Numbered from the stretch's first letter, positions 18,659 through 27,014 are shown. The stretch is 64,000 bases of DNA from Sphingomonas faeni (GCF_024273235.1 NZ_JANBVH010000016.1:1-64000), one strand, 5' to 3'. Made by a program: numbers and translations. The notes: generated from the sequence alone by a model not told the origin.

Positions 18659-20059
18659 ATGCGTTACATCAGCACCCGCGGCTCGGCGCCCATCCTCGAT
18701 TTTGAAGCGGCGACGCTCGCCGGCCTAGCGTCCGATGGCGGCCTCTACCTTCCCGAGGCGTGGCCGACGATGACCCGCGACGAGATCGCCGCGCTCGCCG
18801 GGCTGTCGTACGTCGATACCGCGATCGCAGTGATGGCCCCGTTCGTCGGTGACGCGATGACCCGCGAGGAACTCAAGGCGCTCTGCGACCAGGCCTATGG
18901 CCGCTTCTCGCACGCTGCCGTGACACCGCTGGTCCAGCTCGACCATGACCAGTGGCTGCTCGAACTCTTCCACGGCCCGACGCTCGCGTTCAAGGACGTC
19001 GCGCTCCAGCTGCTGGGGCTCTTCTTCGAACGCTTCCTCGCCGGCACGGACAAGCGCCTGACGATCGTCGGCGCGACCAGCGGCGACACCGGCTCGGCGG
19101 CGATCGACGCGGTCGCGGGGCGCGCGGGCATCGACATCTTCATGCTCCACCCGGTCGGCCGCATCTCCGACGTGCAGCGCCGCCAGATGACGACGGTGCT
19201 GAGCCCCAACGTCTACAACATCGCCATCGAAGGGAGCTTCGACGATGCCCAGGCGCTGGTGAAGGCGATGTTCAACGACCCCGCATTCTCGGACCGGTTC
19301 GCGCTGTCCGCGGTCAATTCGATCAACTGGGCGCGGCTGATGGCGCAGGTGGTGTACTTCTTCTACGCCGCCGTCCGCCTCGGCGCGCCTGACCGCGAGG
19401 TCGCGTTCGCGGTGCCGACCGGCAATTTCGGCGACGTGTTCGCCGGCTATGTCGCGGCGAAGATGGGGCTGCCCGTCGCCAAGCTGGTCGTCGCGACCAA
19501 CGTCAACGACATCCTCCACCGCGCGCTCAGCACCGGCGACTATTCGAAGGGCGGCGTCCAGCAGACCCCGACCCCGTCGATGGATATCCAGGTCAGCTCG
19601 AACTTCGAGCGCCTGTTGTTCGACCTCGGCGACCGCGACGGCGCCGCACTGGCCGCGCAGATGGCAGGCTTCGAATCCTCGGGGGCGATGCGCCTCACCA
19701 ACGCGCAATCGCAGGGCGCCGCCGCACTGTTCCAGAGCGAGCGCGTCGACCTCGACGACATGACGCTGGCGATGCGCTGGGCGCACGAGCGCGCCGGGCA
19801 GGTGATCGACCCGCATACCGCGATCGGCCTTGCCGCCGCCCTGCGCACCGACGTCCCCGCCGGCGTGCCGATCGTGACCTTGGCCACCGCGCACCCCGCC
19901 AAGTTCGGCGACGCGGTCGAGCGCGCCACGGGCGTTCGTCCCTCGCTTCCCGCGCGCGTCGGCGACCTGTTCGACCGCGAGGAGCGCTACGCGACTCTGC
20001 CGGCGACGTTCGATGCGATCACGGCGTACATCGCCGAGCGCGCGAAGCCGTCGGCATGA
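18659..20059 (+). CDS. thrC: Threonine synthase
   Basis: 466 aa from ATG MRYISTRGSAPIL; upstream in-frame codons lie in repeats. PLP-binding Lys112 is in GPTLAFKDVALQ, and the phosphate loop ATSGDTGSAAI follows at about 139-149. It converts O-phosphohomoserine to threonine. Length and N-terminal domain match the longer threonine synthase class found in proteobacteria and yeast. The stop overlaps the next gene (ATGA). Confidence 0.96.
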   Translation: MRYISTRGSAPILDFEAATLAGLASDGGLYLPEAWPTMTRDEIAALAGLSYVDTAIAVMAPFVGDAMTREELKALCDQAYGRFSHAAVTPLVQLDHDQWLLELFHGPTLAFKDVALQLLGLFFERFLAGTDKRLTIVGATSGDTGSAAIDAVAGRAGIDIFMLHPVGRISDVQRRQMTTVLSPNVYNIAIEGSFDDAQALVKAMFNDPAFSDRFALSAVNSINWARLMAQVVYFFYAAVRLGAPDREVAFAVPTGNFGDVFAGYVAAKMGLPVAKLVVATNVNDILHRALSTGDYSKGGVQQTPTPSMDIQVSSNFERLLFDLGDRDGAALAAQMAGFESSGAMRLTNAQSQGAAALFQSERVDLDDMTLAMRWAHERAGQVIDPHTAIGLAAALRTDVPAGVPIVTLATAHPAKFGDAVERATGVRPSLPARVGDLFDREERYATLPATFDAITAYIAERAKPSA

Positions 20060-20925
20060 ATTTGCATACCCTCATCGGCGAACCCTGGGCGGATTACGGC
20101 CTGATCGATTCCGGCCACGGCAAGAAGCTCGAACGCTATGGCCGTTTCCGCTTCATCCGCCCCGAGCCGCAGGCGATGTGGGCGCCCGCCTCGACCGACT
20201 GGCAGGCGCAGGGCGAGTTCGTCCCCGGCTCCGACGAGGACGGCGGCGGTCGCTGGGAGTTTTCCGAACCCGTCCCCCGCGAAGGCTGGACGCTCAGGTG
20301 GAACGAGGTGTCGTACACCGCGCAGACCACCCCGTTCCGCCACCTCGGCTTCTTCCCCGACATGGCGCCGGTGTGGAGCTGGATGCGCGAGCGCGTCGCG
20401 GGGCTCGATTCGCCCGAATGCATGAACCTGTTCGGCTATACCGGCGTCGGCACGCTGGCGATGGCGACCAAGGGCGTCCGCATGGTGCACGTCGATGCGT
20501 CCAAGAAATCGGTCGAGGCGGCCAAGGCCAACGCGAAATTGTCGGGCATGGCCGACGCGCCGATCCGCTGGATGACCGACGATGCGGCGAAGTTCGTTGC
20601 GCGCGAGGTGCGCCGCGGGCGGCGGTATGACGGGATCCTGCTCGATCCGCCGAAATACGGGCGTGGGCCGGAGGGCGAGGTCTGGCGGCTCGAGGAAGAC
20701 CTCCCCAAGCTGATCGCCGACTGCCGCAAGCTGCTCGACGAGAATTCGCGCTTCCTCTTCCTCACAGTCTACGCAGTGCGGATGTCCGCGCTGGCGATCG
20801 GCGAATTGCTGAACCAGGTGTTCGCGGATCTGCCGGGCAAGGTCGAAGTCGGCGAACTCGGCGTCCGCGAAGAGGCGCGCGGCCTGACGCTCCCGACGGC
20901 AATCTGGGCCCGCTGGAGCCGGTGA
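20056..20925 (+). CDS. Class I SAM-dependent methyltransferase (RlmI/RlmK-like)
   Basis: 289 aa. The Rossmann part has NLFGYTGVGTLAMATKG (SAM motif I), VHVDASKKSVEAAKANAK (motif II) and DGILLDPPKYGRGPEG (motif IV, DPPKY type). This set is typical of 23S rRNA cytosine-C5 or guanine-N2 methyltransferases of the RlmI/RlmK group, though the N-terminal PUA domain of RlmI is absent. Substrate unproven. Translationally coupled to thrC by ATGA. Confidence 0.82.
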   Translation: MNLHTLIGEPWADYGLIDSGHGKKLERYGRFRFIRPEPQAMWAPASTDWQAQGEFVPGSDEDGGGRWEFSEPVPREGWTLRWNEVSYTAQTTPFRHLGFFPDMAPVWSWMRERVAGLDSPECMNLFGYTGVGTLAMATKGVRMVHVDASKKSVEAAKANAKLSGMADAPIRWMTDDAAKFVAREVRRGRRYDGILLDPPKYGRGPEGEVWRLEEDLPKLIADCRKLLDENSRFLFLTVYAVRMSALAIGELLNQVFADLPGKVEVGELGVREEARGLTLPTAIWARWSR

Positions 20926-20934
20926 TACAGGCAT

Positions 20935-21038
20935 CCCCCTCCCTGGAAGGGAGGGGGTAGGGGTAGGTCGGCCCATTGGCTGATCCAGGCACCCGCCCCA
21001 GGCCGACCCACCCCCGACCCCTCCCTTCTAGGGGGGGA
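20935..21038. repeat. Composite palindrome, family B (copy 1)
   Basis: Two hairpins (ccctccctggaagggaggg at left, ccctcccttctaggg at right) flank an inverted pair gggtaggtcggc / gccgacccaccc. Lies between convergent genes, ending just before the agmatine deiminase stop. May serve as a bidirectional terminator. Confidence 0.75.
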
Positions 21039-21039
21039 A

Positions 21040-22014
21040 TCAGCCCGGAATCTGCTGCGAGATGCAGTGGAAGCTCCCGCCCCCCGTCAGGATATGGTCC
21101 GCGCGCTGCCCGACCACCTCGCGGTCCGGGAACAGCGCCTGAATCGCCTCCACCGCCGCCTGGTCGTTCTCCGCGCCATATAACGGCACCACCACCGCCG
21201 CATTGCCGATATAGAAGTTCATATAGCTCGCCGGGACGACCTCCTCGTCGCGCAGCACGCGCCCCGGCGACGGGATCGTGACCACCTCCAGCCCGGCCGC
21301 CTGCGCATCGCGCGCCGCGTTCTGGTACACCTGCCAGTTCGGATCGTTGTCGGTCGCCTTCGGGATCGCCACGCGCCCCTCGCCGACGAACCGCGCGAGG
21401 TTGTCGACATGCCCGTCGGTATGATCGTTGACCAGACCGTCGCCCAGCCACACCACGCGGGTATAGCCTAGATCGGACGCTAGCCGCGCCTCGATCTCCG
21501 CCTTGCTCAGCGACGGATTACGGTTGCGGTTGAGCAGGCACTGCTGCGTCGTCACGACCGTCCCGGTGCCATCCCCATCGATCGCACCGCCCTCGAGCAC
21601 CCAGTCGCACGCCTCGACCCGCTTGTGCCGGCTCGCCGCGAGCCGCTGCCCGATCGTGTCGTCGCCGGGCAGGTCGTACTTCCCGCCCCAGCCGTTGAAC
21701 CGGAAGTCCCGCGCGCTGCCGTCGCCGACGATGATCGGCGCGGTATCGCGCAGCCAGATGTCACCGAACGGCTCCATCACCACCTGCGCGAACGGGGCCA
21801 GCCGCTTGGCCGTCGTCGCCGAGCCGACGTCCGCCGCAATCAGGATCACCGTCTCGCCCCTGCCATCGGCATGCACAGCCTTGGCGAACGCGACGACCTC
21901 GTCCCGCGCCGGCTCCAGATCCTCCAGCCACAGGTCGGCATGGCTCGGGAAACCGATCCAGACGGCCTTGTGGTGCGCCCATTCGGCGGGGGTCGAGACG
22001 GCGGATGTGGTCAC
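21040..22014 (-). CDS. aguA: Agmatine deiminase
   Basis: 324 aa of the peptidylarginine/agmatine deiminase family. Begins with GTG directly after the TAA of the upstream gene (no gap). Key parts: PFGDIWLRDTAPI, the LEGGAIDGDGTGTVV segment, NDHTDGHVDNLARFV with the catalytic His, and nucleophile Cys317 in TGGGSFHCISQQ. It turns agmatine into N-carbamoylputrescine, a route to putrescine. The C-terminal catalytic Cys lies 8 residues from the end, so the gene is complete. Confidence 0.93.
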   Translation of the reverse strand: MTTSAVSTPAEWAHHKAVWIGFPSHADLWLEDLEPARDEVVAFAKAVHADGRGETVILIAADVGSATTAKRLAPFAQVVMEPFGDIWLRDTAPIIVGDGSARDFRFNGWGGKYDLPGDDTIGQRLAASRHKRVEACDWVLEGGAIDGDGTGTVVTTQQCLLNRNRNPSLSKAEIEARLASDLGYTRVVWLGDGLVNDHTDGHVDNLARFVGEGRVAIPKATDNDPNWQVYQNAARDAQAAGLEVVTIPSPGRVLRDEEVVPASYMNFYIGNAAVVVPLYGAENDQAAVEAIQALFPDREVVGQRADHILTGGGSFHCISQQIPG

Positions 22015-23652
22015 TTACTTGGCTCCTGCGCGATCGCGGTCACGGATGCCGCGGAATTCGGCGGTCTTATACCAGTTCGGCCACAGACTGGTATCGTCCG
22101 CGAGCTTGCGCCCCAGCCCGTAATAGATCGTCAGGTCGTCGACCGCGCCCGACCAGTCCCACTTCGCGTCATATTCGTCCGCCGGCTTGTGATAGCGGTG
22201 TGCGACATAATCCTCGCGCGCCGCATGACCCGCCGCGGTGCCACCGACGACCAGATTCTCGCCGCTGCCGCCATCGAGCATCGGTACGCCCAGCTTGGCG
22301 AAGCTGAAGTGATCCGACCGGTAATAGCCGCCGCGCTCCGGGTTCGCCTCGACGCCGATCACGCGGCCCTCGGCGGCGACGAACGGCTTCACCAGATCCT
22401 CGATCTCCGACTTGCCCGCACCAGCCAGCACGAAGTCCTTCGCCCGGCCATCGGTGTTGAGCACGTCCATGTTAACGCCGCCGACCGTATGCGCGAGCGG
22501 ATAGATCGGATGCTCGGCATAATAGCGCGACCCGAGCAGCCCGGACTCCTCCGCCGTCACCGCCAGGAACGCGATCGAGCGCTTGGCCGGCCCCGCCTTC
22601 GCCTGCGCCTCGGCCAGCGCGATCAGTCCGGCGACACCGGTCGCATTGTCCGCCGCGCCGTTGCAGATGTCATCGCCATCGACCGCGTCGCAGCGCCCGA
22701 GATGATCCCAATGCGCCGAATACATAACGTAATCGTTCGGAGCGGCCGTGCCCGGCAGCACGCCGATCACGTTCTTCGACGCCTGCCGCTTGATCGTGTT
22801 GTCGAACCCGCCCGACAGCTTCAGCCCAAGCGGCACCGCCTTGAACCCCTTCACCTTCGCCGCCGCCGCCAGCGTCGCGTAGTCCTTGCCCGCGCTCGCA
22901 AACACGCGCTCCGCCGCCGCGCGCTGCATCCAGCCGACGATCTGCGACTGATCGAGATGATCGCCCTTTTCGTCCAGCTCGAGCTGCGGCCCGGTCCAGG
23001 ACGACTGCACCACCGCCCAAGGATACGCCGCCGGCTCGGTATCATGGACGATGATCGCCGCCGCCGCGCCGTGCTTCGCCGCATTCTCGAACTTGTATGG
23101 CCAGCGCCCGTACCACGTCATCGCGCGGCCCTCGAAAGGCCCCTCACGCGACATCGTCTGCCAGTCGGCGTCGTTGATCAGGATGACCACGGTCTTCCCC
23201 TTCACATCGACGCCGGCATAATCGTCCCAGCCCTTTTCGGGTGCGGTGATGCCGTAGCCGACGAACACCACGTCGCTGTTCGCCACTGCGGACTTCGGCG
23301 CGACGCGGTAGGTGCCCGCGACCATGTCGGTGCGATAGGCGAGACTGACAGGCGCCTTGCCCCCGGTGAACACATAGGGCTGTACGTTGGTAGCGGTGAT
23401 CTCGACCATCGGCACGTCCTGCGTCCACTGGCCGTTGTTGCCGGGCTTGAGACCTGCCGCCTTCATCCGCTCGACGATATACGCGACCGTCTTCGCCTCG
23501 GCGGGGGTGGTCGGCGCACGGCCTTCATATGCGTCGGATGACAGCACCTGCGTAACGGTCCTCAACGTCTCGACCGAAATCGCCGGCGAGGTCTGCGCGG
23601 ACGCGGCGGTCCCGAGCAGCAACAGAGACAGGATGGCAGCGCGCATGGTCAT
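22015..23652 (-). CDS. M28 family metallopeptidase, exported
   Basis: 545 aa with signal peptide (MRAAILSLLLLGTAASAQ). A PA-like inserted domain (about 100-240) is followed by the M28 zinc domain: SAHWDHLG, GAADNATGVAGL, VTAEESGLLGSRYY, GVNMDVLNTDG and YRSDHFSFAKLGVPML, which supply the two-zinc ligands and catalytic Glu. It is probably a periplasmic or secreted aminopeptidase. The first of two tandem Met (23652 or 23646) is used. Immediately upstream of aguA with no gap. Confidence 0.92.
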   Translation of the reverse strand: MTMRAAILSLLLLGTAASAQTSPAISVETLRTVTQVLSSDAYEGRAPTTPAEAKTVAYIVERMKAAGLKPGNNGQWTQDVPMVEITATNVQPYVFTGGKAPVSLAYRTDMVAGTYRVAPKSAVANSDVVFVGYGITAPEKGWDDYAGVDVKGKTVVILINDADWQTMSREGPFEGRAMTWYGRWPYKFENAAKHGAAAAIIVHDTEPAAYPWAVVQSSWTGPQLELDEKGDHLDQSQIVGWMQRAAAERVFASAGKDYATLAAAAKVKGFKAVPLGLKLSGGFDNTIKRQASKNVIGVLPGTAAPNDYVMYSAHWDHLGRCDAVDGDDICNGAADNATGVAGLIALAEAQAKAGPAKRSIAFLAVTAEESGLLGSRYYAEHPIYPLAHTVGGVNMDVLNTDGRAKDFVLAGAGKSEIEDLVKPFVAAEGRVIGVEANPERGGYYRSDHFSFAKLGVPMLDGGSGENLVVGGTAAGHAAREDYVAHRYHKPADEYDAKWDWSGAVDDLTIYYGLGRKLADDTSLWPNWYKTAEFRGIRDRDRAGAK

Positions 23653-23721
23653 TCCCCCGATGAGTTGCGCGCGTTCTGGCAAAGCCGGGCGCGCATGTCC
23701 ACGAGGCGACAAGGGGCAACG

Positions 23722-23755
23722 AAAAAGGGCGGCCCCATCGGGACCGCCCTTTTCT
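23722..23755 (-). terminator. Rho-independent terminator after rpsD
   Basis: Stem gggcggcccc / ggggccgccc-like with an ATC loop, A run on one side and T run on the other, so it can act in both directions. It ends the rpsD transcript about 80 bp past its stop and precedes the M28 gene. Confidence 0.82.
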
Positions 23756-23770
23756 GTTCCAAACCGCGCC

Positions 23771-23816
23771 GTGGCAAAGCCACGTCGTCGGACGTCGCTT
23801 GAGCGACGCCGGCCGG
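23771..23816 (-). other. Conserved two-hairpin 3'-UTR element (copy 2)
   Basis: Read on the rpsD strand: ccggccggcg, a stem tcgct-caag-cga type hairpin, the block cgtccgacgac, then gtggc-ttt-gccac. The two blocks match those after ctaD while the hairpin sequences differ but remain paired. It begins about 18 bp after the rpsD stop and is followed by a terminator. Confidence 0.6.
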
Positions 23817-23834
23817 TCGACGAATTTACTCGGC

Positions 23835-24449
23835 TTAACGCGAGTAGAATTCGACGACGAGGTTCGGCTCCATCTTCACCGGGTAAGGCACTTCGTCGAG
23901 CGTCGGGACGCGCGTGAAGGTGACCTTGGCCGCACCGTCGGGAGCGACGTAATCGGGGATCTCGCGCTCGGCGAGGCTCTGGGCTTCCATGACCAGCGCC
24001 ATTTCCTGCGCCTTCGAACCCAGCGTGATCTCGTCGCCGACGAAGCAGCGACGCGAGGCGATGTTGCACTTCACGCCGTTGACGCGGATGTGGCCGTGCG
24101 AGACGATCTGGCGTGCCGCGAAGATCGTCGGCGCGAACTTGGCGCGGTAGACGATCATGTCGAGGCGCTGCTCTAGCAGGCCGATCAGGTTCTGCGAGGT
24201 ATCGCCCTTCAGACGCGCAGCCTCATGGTAGCACGCACGGAACTGCTTCTCGGTCACGTCGCCATAATAGCCCTTGAGCTTCTGCTTGGCGCGCAGCTGG
24301 ATACCGAAATCGCTGACCTTGCCCTTGCGGCGCTGGCCGTGCTGGCCCGGGCCGTATTCGCGCTTGTTGACCGGCGACTTGGGACGACCCCAGATGTTCT
24401 CGCCCATACGGCGATCGAGTTTGTACTTCGCGCTTTGACGCTTCGACAT
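23835..24449 (-). CDS. rpsD: 30S ribosomal protein S4
   Basis: 204 aa, the usual alphaproteobacterial length, starting [20 protein letters not shown]. The S4 RNA-binding domain holds [20 protein letters not shown] and [14 protein letters not shown]. It is a primary 16S rRNA binder in small-subunit assembly and translation fidelity. A longer open frame upstream of this start has no S4 similarity. A well-formed promoter lies about 110 bp upstream, and a conserved hairpin element and terminator lie downstream. Confidence 0.98.
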   Translation of the reverse strand: MSKRQSAKYKLDRRMGENIWGRPKSPVNKREYGPGQHGQRRKGKVSDFGIQLRAKQKLKGYYGDVTEKQFRACYHEAARLKGDTSQNLIGLLEQRLDMIVYRAKFAPTIFAARQIVSHGHIRVNGVKCNIASRRCFVGDEITLGSKAQEMALVMEAQSLAEREIPDYVAPDGAAKVTFTRVPTLDEVPYPVKMEPNLVVEFYSR

Positions 24450-24560
24450 GGTAAGTCCTTGGCAATTCGAACAACGTTGGTCCCGGTATCGCTCTGCTTG
24501 CTGTACTGGACAGGGCAGGGCCACCGCTTCACCGGGGTGCAGGGCCATTGCGAAGGCGGG

Positions 24561-24589
24561 CGCTTAGACGGAGGGGGCGTGAGAGTCAA
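24561..24589 (-). promoter_or_regulatory. Predicted sigma-70 promoter of rpsD
   Basis: On the minus strand: TTGACT (24589-24584), a 17-bp spacer, then TAAGCG (24566-24561). The -35 is near consensus and the spacing ideal. It lies in the 178-bp region shared with the divergent chorismate mutase gene. Prediction only. Confidence 0.5.
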
Positions 24590-24627
24590 GCTGGACAGGC
24601 TGGATGGGGCTCGGCAAGAGGCGGCGC

Positions 24628-24927
24628 ATGACCATTCTCCCCGGACCAGACTGCACGACCATGACTGAGGTCCGCGCAGGCGTCGACGCGCTCGACCGCG
24701 AACTCGTCGCGCTGCTGGCTAGGCGCTTCGCCTATATGGATGCCGCCGCGCGCATCAAGCCGGATCGTGGACATGTGCGGGACGAGGCGCGAAAGACGCA
24801 GGTGATCGACAACGCGCGAGCCGAAGCGGTCAGGCTCGGTCTCCCCGACGCAGTGATCGCGGACCTGTGGGAAAGCCTGGTCGAAGCGTCGATCGCGTAT
24901 GAACTGGCCGCGTTCGACCGCCGCTAG
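24628..24927 (+). CDS. AroQ/PchB-like chorismate mutase
   Basis: 99 aa from ATG 24628, chosen because aagagg lies 7-8 bp upstream; an ATG 24 bp earlier has no ribosome site. All-helical CM_2 fold: DCTTMTEVRAGVDALDREL, LLARRFAYMDAAARIKP and a C-terminal helix IADLWESLVEASIAYELAAF. The N-terminal DC motif and RRFAYMDAAARIK match the PchB-like branch (isochorismate pyruvate lyase relatives), but with no siderophore genes nearby it most likely makes prephenate from chorismate. Confidence 0.85.
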   Translation: MTILPGPDCTTMTEVRAGVDALDRELVALLARRFAYMDAAARIKPDRGHVRDEARKTQVIDNARAEAVRLGLPDAVIADLWESLVEASIAYELAAFDRR

Positions 24928-24936
24928 GGTAACGCA

Positions 24937-25043
24937 CCCCCCTCCCTGGAAGGGAGGGGTTGGGGGTGGGTCGGCCCCGTAACCGCCGCCCCGCCCGCCA
25001 AGCAGCCGACCCACCCCCGGCCCCTCCCTTCCAGGGAGGGGGG
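24937..25043. repeat. Composite palindrome, family B (copy 2)
   Basis: Left hairpin ccctccctggaagggagggg and right hairpin cccctcccttccagggaggg flank gggggtgggtcggc / gccgacccacccccg arms. Lies in the convergent gap between the chorismate mutase gene and the trmJ fusion. Confidence 0.8.
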
Positions 25044-25070
25044 AAGAACACGGCCCACTTGGGAAGGGAC

Positions 25071-26156
25071 TCAGCCCCGCGGCTTCTTCCCCGCCAGCGA
25101 CGACAGTACGCCGCGCATCGTCCGGACTTCCTGGCTCGACCAGCCCGGTTTCGTCAGCAACGTCCGCAGCGTCCGCCGCGTCGACTGCATCTTGTCGGGC
25201 AGATGGAAGAACCCCGCCGCCATCAGCATCGCATCGAGCTGCCCGATCATCCCGTCGAGCTCCTCCTGCGGCGCAGGTGGCATGATCGGGTTGATCGACG
25301 GCTGCGACAGCTCGCGCTCGGCGGTCAGCCCCTTCGACCATTCATACGCGACCAGGATCACCGCCTGGGCGAGGTTGAGCGACCCGAACTCCGGATTGAT
25401 CGGCACCGTGATGATCGTCCGCGCGACCGCGACATCGTCGGTTTCGAGGCCGGAACGCTCGGGCCCGAACAGGATCGCGGAGCGGCCGGGGGCGGCGTGG
25501 ATCTCGGTCGCGGCCTGTTCGGGGGTGACGACCGGCTTGGTCACGCCGCGTTTCCGCACCGTTGTCGCGTACACCTGCGCGCAGTCGGCGGTGGCGGCGG
25601 CGACGCTATCGTAGACCTTCGCGTTTTGCAGGACGATGTCGGCGCCGCTGGCGGCCGGGCCGGCGGAGGGGTTGGGCCAGCCATCCCTGGGGGACACGAG
25701 GCGCATTTCGGTGAGCCCGAAATTGAGCATCGCGCGCGCGGCCTTGCCGATGTTTTCGCCGAGTTGGGGGCGGACGAGGATTATGACGGGAGGTGGAGCA
25801 CCCTCCCCCCCATTCCGTTCGTCCCGAGTAGAGGTCGAGCTTGTCGAGACCTCGTATCGAGGGACAGGGTCGGAATGCACGGGCTTGCGCGCTGCCGCCG
25901 AAACTGCCGCCCAGTCATCGCGGAACAGTGCCTCCTTCTTCTTCCGCGACCAGTCCTTCACCTGAAACTCCGCCGCCAGCGCTTCCTGTCGCGAGGGGAA
26001 TTCCTGGCTCCACATCAACTCGACCGGTCGCCGCGTCTGCGTGTAGCCGGGGATCTCGCCGAGATTGTGCTGACCGATCCGGCGCTCGAGATCGTCGGTG
26101 TGTCCGGTGTAATAACTGTCGTCGGCGCAACGCACCACATAAGCCCAGAATGTCAT
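25071..26156 (-). CDS. GIY-YIG domain fused to TrmJ-type RNA methyltransferase
   Basis: 361 aa in one uninterrupted frame. Residues 1-85 are a UPF0213-like GIY-YIG nuclease domain (WAYVVRCADDSYYTGHTDDL; Glu63). Residues 124-361 are a full SPOUT methyltransferase of the TrmJ group: RPQLGENIGKAARAMLNFG, ILFGPERSGLETDD and NPEFGSLNLAQAVILVAYE. TrmJ 2'-O-methylates position 32 of tRNA. The linker (91-120, VPRYEVSTSSTSTRDER) is encoded by a dispersed repeat. No ATG, GTG or TTG lies close before the TrmJ domain except a GTG at residue 93, so a fused product or a product with a 30-residue leader is expected. Confidence 0.82.
   Translation of the reverse strand: MTFWAYVVRCADDSYYTGHTDDLERRIGQHNLGEIPGYTQTRRPVELMWSQEFPSRQEALAAEFQVKDWSRKKKEALFRDDWAAVSAAARKPVHSDPVPRYEVSTSSTSTRDERNGGEGAPPPVIILVRPQLGENIGKAARAMLNFGLTEMRLVSPRDGWPNPSAGPAASGADIVLQNAKVYDSVAAATADCAQVYATTVRKRGVTKPVVTPEQAATEIHAAPGRSAILFGPERSGLETDDVAVARTIITVPINPEFGSLNLAQAVILVAYEWSKGLTAERELSQPSINPIMPPAPQEELDGMIGQLDAMLMAAGFFHLPDKMQSTRRTLRTLLTKPGWSSQEVRTMRGVLSSLAGKKPRG
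25814..25868. repeat. Family E repeat inside coding sequence
   Basis: Core cgttcgtcccgagtagaggt ... ttgtcgagacctcgtatcga, with an inner palindrome ggtcgagcttgtcgagacc. Related copies lie at 26168-26222 (opposite orientation) and 26304-26357. This copy encodes the linker of the GIY-YIG::TrmJ fusion. Confidence 0.75.
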
Positions 26157-26167
26157 GGATGGGGCTT

Positions 26168-26222
26168 ATCCCTCGATACGCCGTCTCGACAAGCTCGACG
26201 TCTACTCGGGACGAACGGGGGT
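26168..26222. repeat. Family E repeat (inverted copy)
   Basis: ccctcgatacgccgtctcga ... ctactcgggacgaacggggg, just upstream of the GIY-YIG::TrmJ start, reverse-oriented compared with the copy inside the gene. Confidence 0.75.
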
Positions 26223-26303
26223 GGGTGACGGGCGTGATGATTTAGCGGGAAATCGGCGCGCGGACTTGTCCACGGGGTGGACCTCCCCGATCCACTCACC
26301 CGC

Positions 26304-26357
26304 CCCGTTCGTCATGAGTAGCGATCGAGCGAAGTCGAGAGCGCGTATCGAAGGACA
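26304..26357. repeat. Family E repeat (diverged copy)
   Basis: ccgttcgtcatgagtagcga ... tcgagagcgcgtatcgaagg, with inner palindrome gatcgagcgaagtcgaga. Lies just after the nrdR stop. Together with the inverted copy it fills most of the 209-bp gap before the trmJ fusion. Confidence 0.7.
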
Positions 26358-26365
26358 AAACCCAA

Positions 26366-26830
26366 TCACCCCTCGCGCCCAACCTCCTCAACACTCCCGG
26401 CAAAAGCCTCGAAGTCCCGCGCCTCGTTAAAATCCCGATACACACTCGCAAACCGGATATACGCCACCGAATCGAGCCCCTTGAGCCCGTCCATCACCAT
26501 CTCGCCGATCCGCTTCGACGTCACGTCGTTCTCGCCGAGCGTCTCCAGCCGGCGCTGGATCCCGCTCACCAGCTTCTCGATCCGCCCCGCCTCGATCGCC
26601 CGCTTCCGCGTCGCGATCGACAGCGACCGGAGCAGCTTCTCCCGATCGAACGGCTCGCGCCTGCCCTCGCTCTTCAACACAAACAGTTCGCGCAATTGTA
26701 TGCGCTCGAACGTCGTGAAACGCGCGGCGCACCCCTCGCATTGGCGCCGGCGTCGGATCGCCGCCCCGTCTTCGGTGGGGCGGCTGTCCTTTACCTGGCT
26801 GTCTTCATGTCCGCAGAAGGGGCAGCGCAT
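26366..26830 (-). CDS. nrdR: Transcriptional repressor NrdR
   Basis: 154 aa. N-terminal zinc ribbon [18 protein letters not shown] ... [17 protein letters not shown] (four Cys) and a C-terminal ATP-cone (about 49-139, [20 protein letters not shown]). It senses ATP/dATP and represses ribonucleotide reductase genes. It follows directly on the small 59-aa gene, downstream of rpiB-glyA, a placement of nrdR common in alphaproteobacteria. No nrd gene is in the window. Confidence 0.95.
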   Translation of the reverse strand: MRCPFCGHEDSQVKDSRPTEDGAAIRRRRQCEGCAARFTTFERIQLRELFVLKSEGRREPFDREKLLRSLSIATRKRAIEAGRIEKLVSGIQRRLETLGENDVTSKRIGEMVMDGLKGLDSVAYIRFASVYRDFNEARDFEAFAGSVEEVGREG

Positions 26831-27010
26831 TCAGACCTTCTTCTTGCCCTTGTAATAGGCGTAGCCCGCGCCCGCGAGTGCGCCGAAGATCGGGCCGACC
26901 ACCGGCACCGGGATCGCCACGACTGCGCCAAGTGCGCTCCACTTGGCCATGCTCTTGCCGAGGCCGGGGGTGCTCTTCACGTCGTTCTGCAGGTCATCGA
27001 ACTTCGACAT
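26831..27010 (-). CDS. Small membrane protein between glyA and nrdR
   Basis: 59 aa starting MSKFDDLQNDVKSTPGLGKS. One glycine/valine-rich hydrophobic stretch (about 28-53, ALGAVVAIPVPVVGPIFGAL) and a lysine tail (YYKGKKKV). It begins 4 bp after the glyA stop and its TGA abuts the nrdR ATG, so co-translation is likely. No family recognised; the glycine-rich hydrophobic core resembles small membrane-inserting proteins, but no function is shown. Confidence 0.7.
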   Translation of the reverse strand: MSKFDDLQNDVKSTPGLGKSMAKWSALGAVVAIPVPVVGPIFGALAGAGYAYYKGKKKV

Positions 27011-27014
27011 GCTC

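Noticed and set aside
23835..24069. Fusion of the M28 peptidase with sequence upstream through the terminator
   Set aside because: The open frame runs back through the rpsD terminator and antisense to rpsD; a signal peptide begins cleanly at 23652.
24450..24548. N-terminal extension of rpsD
   Set aside because: The 204-aa form starting [10 protein letters not shown] matches normal S4; the extra codons have no S4 similarity.
24628..24927. Isochorismate pyruvate lyase for a siderophore
   Set aside because: The protein resembles PchB, but no isochorismate synthase or siderophore genes are near; chorismate mutase is the safer call.
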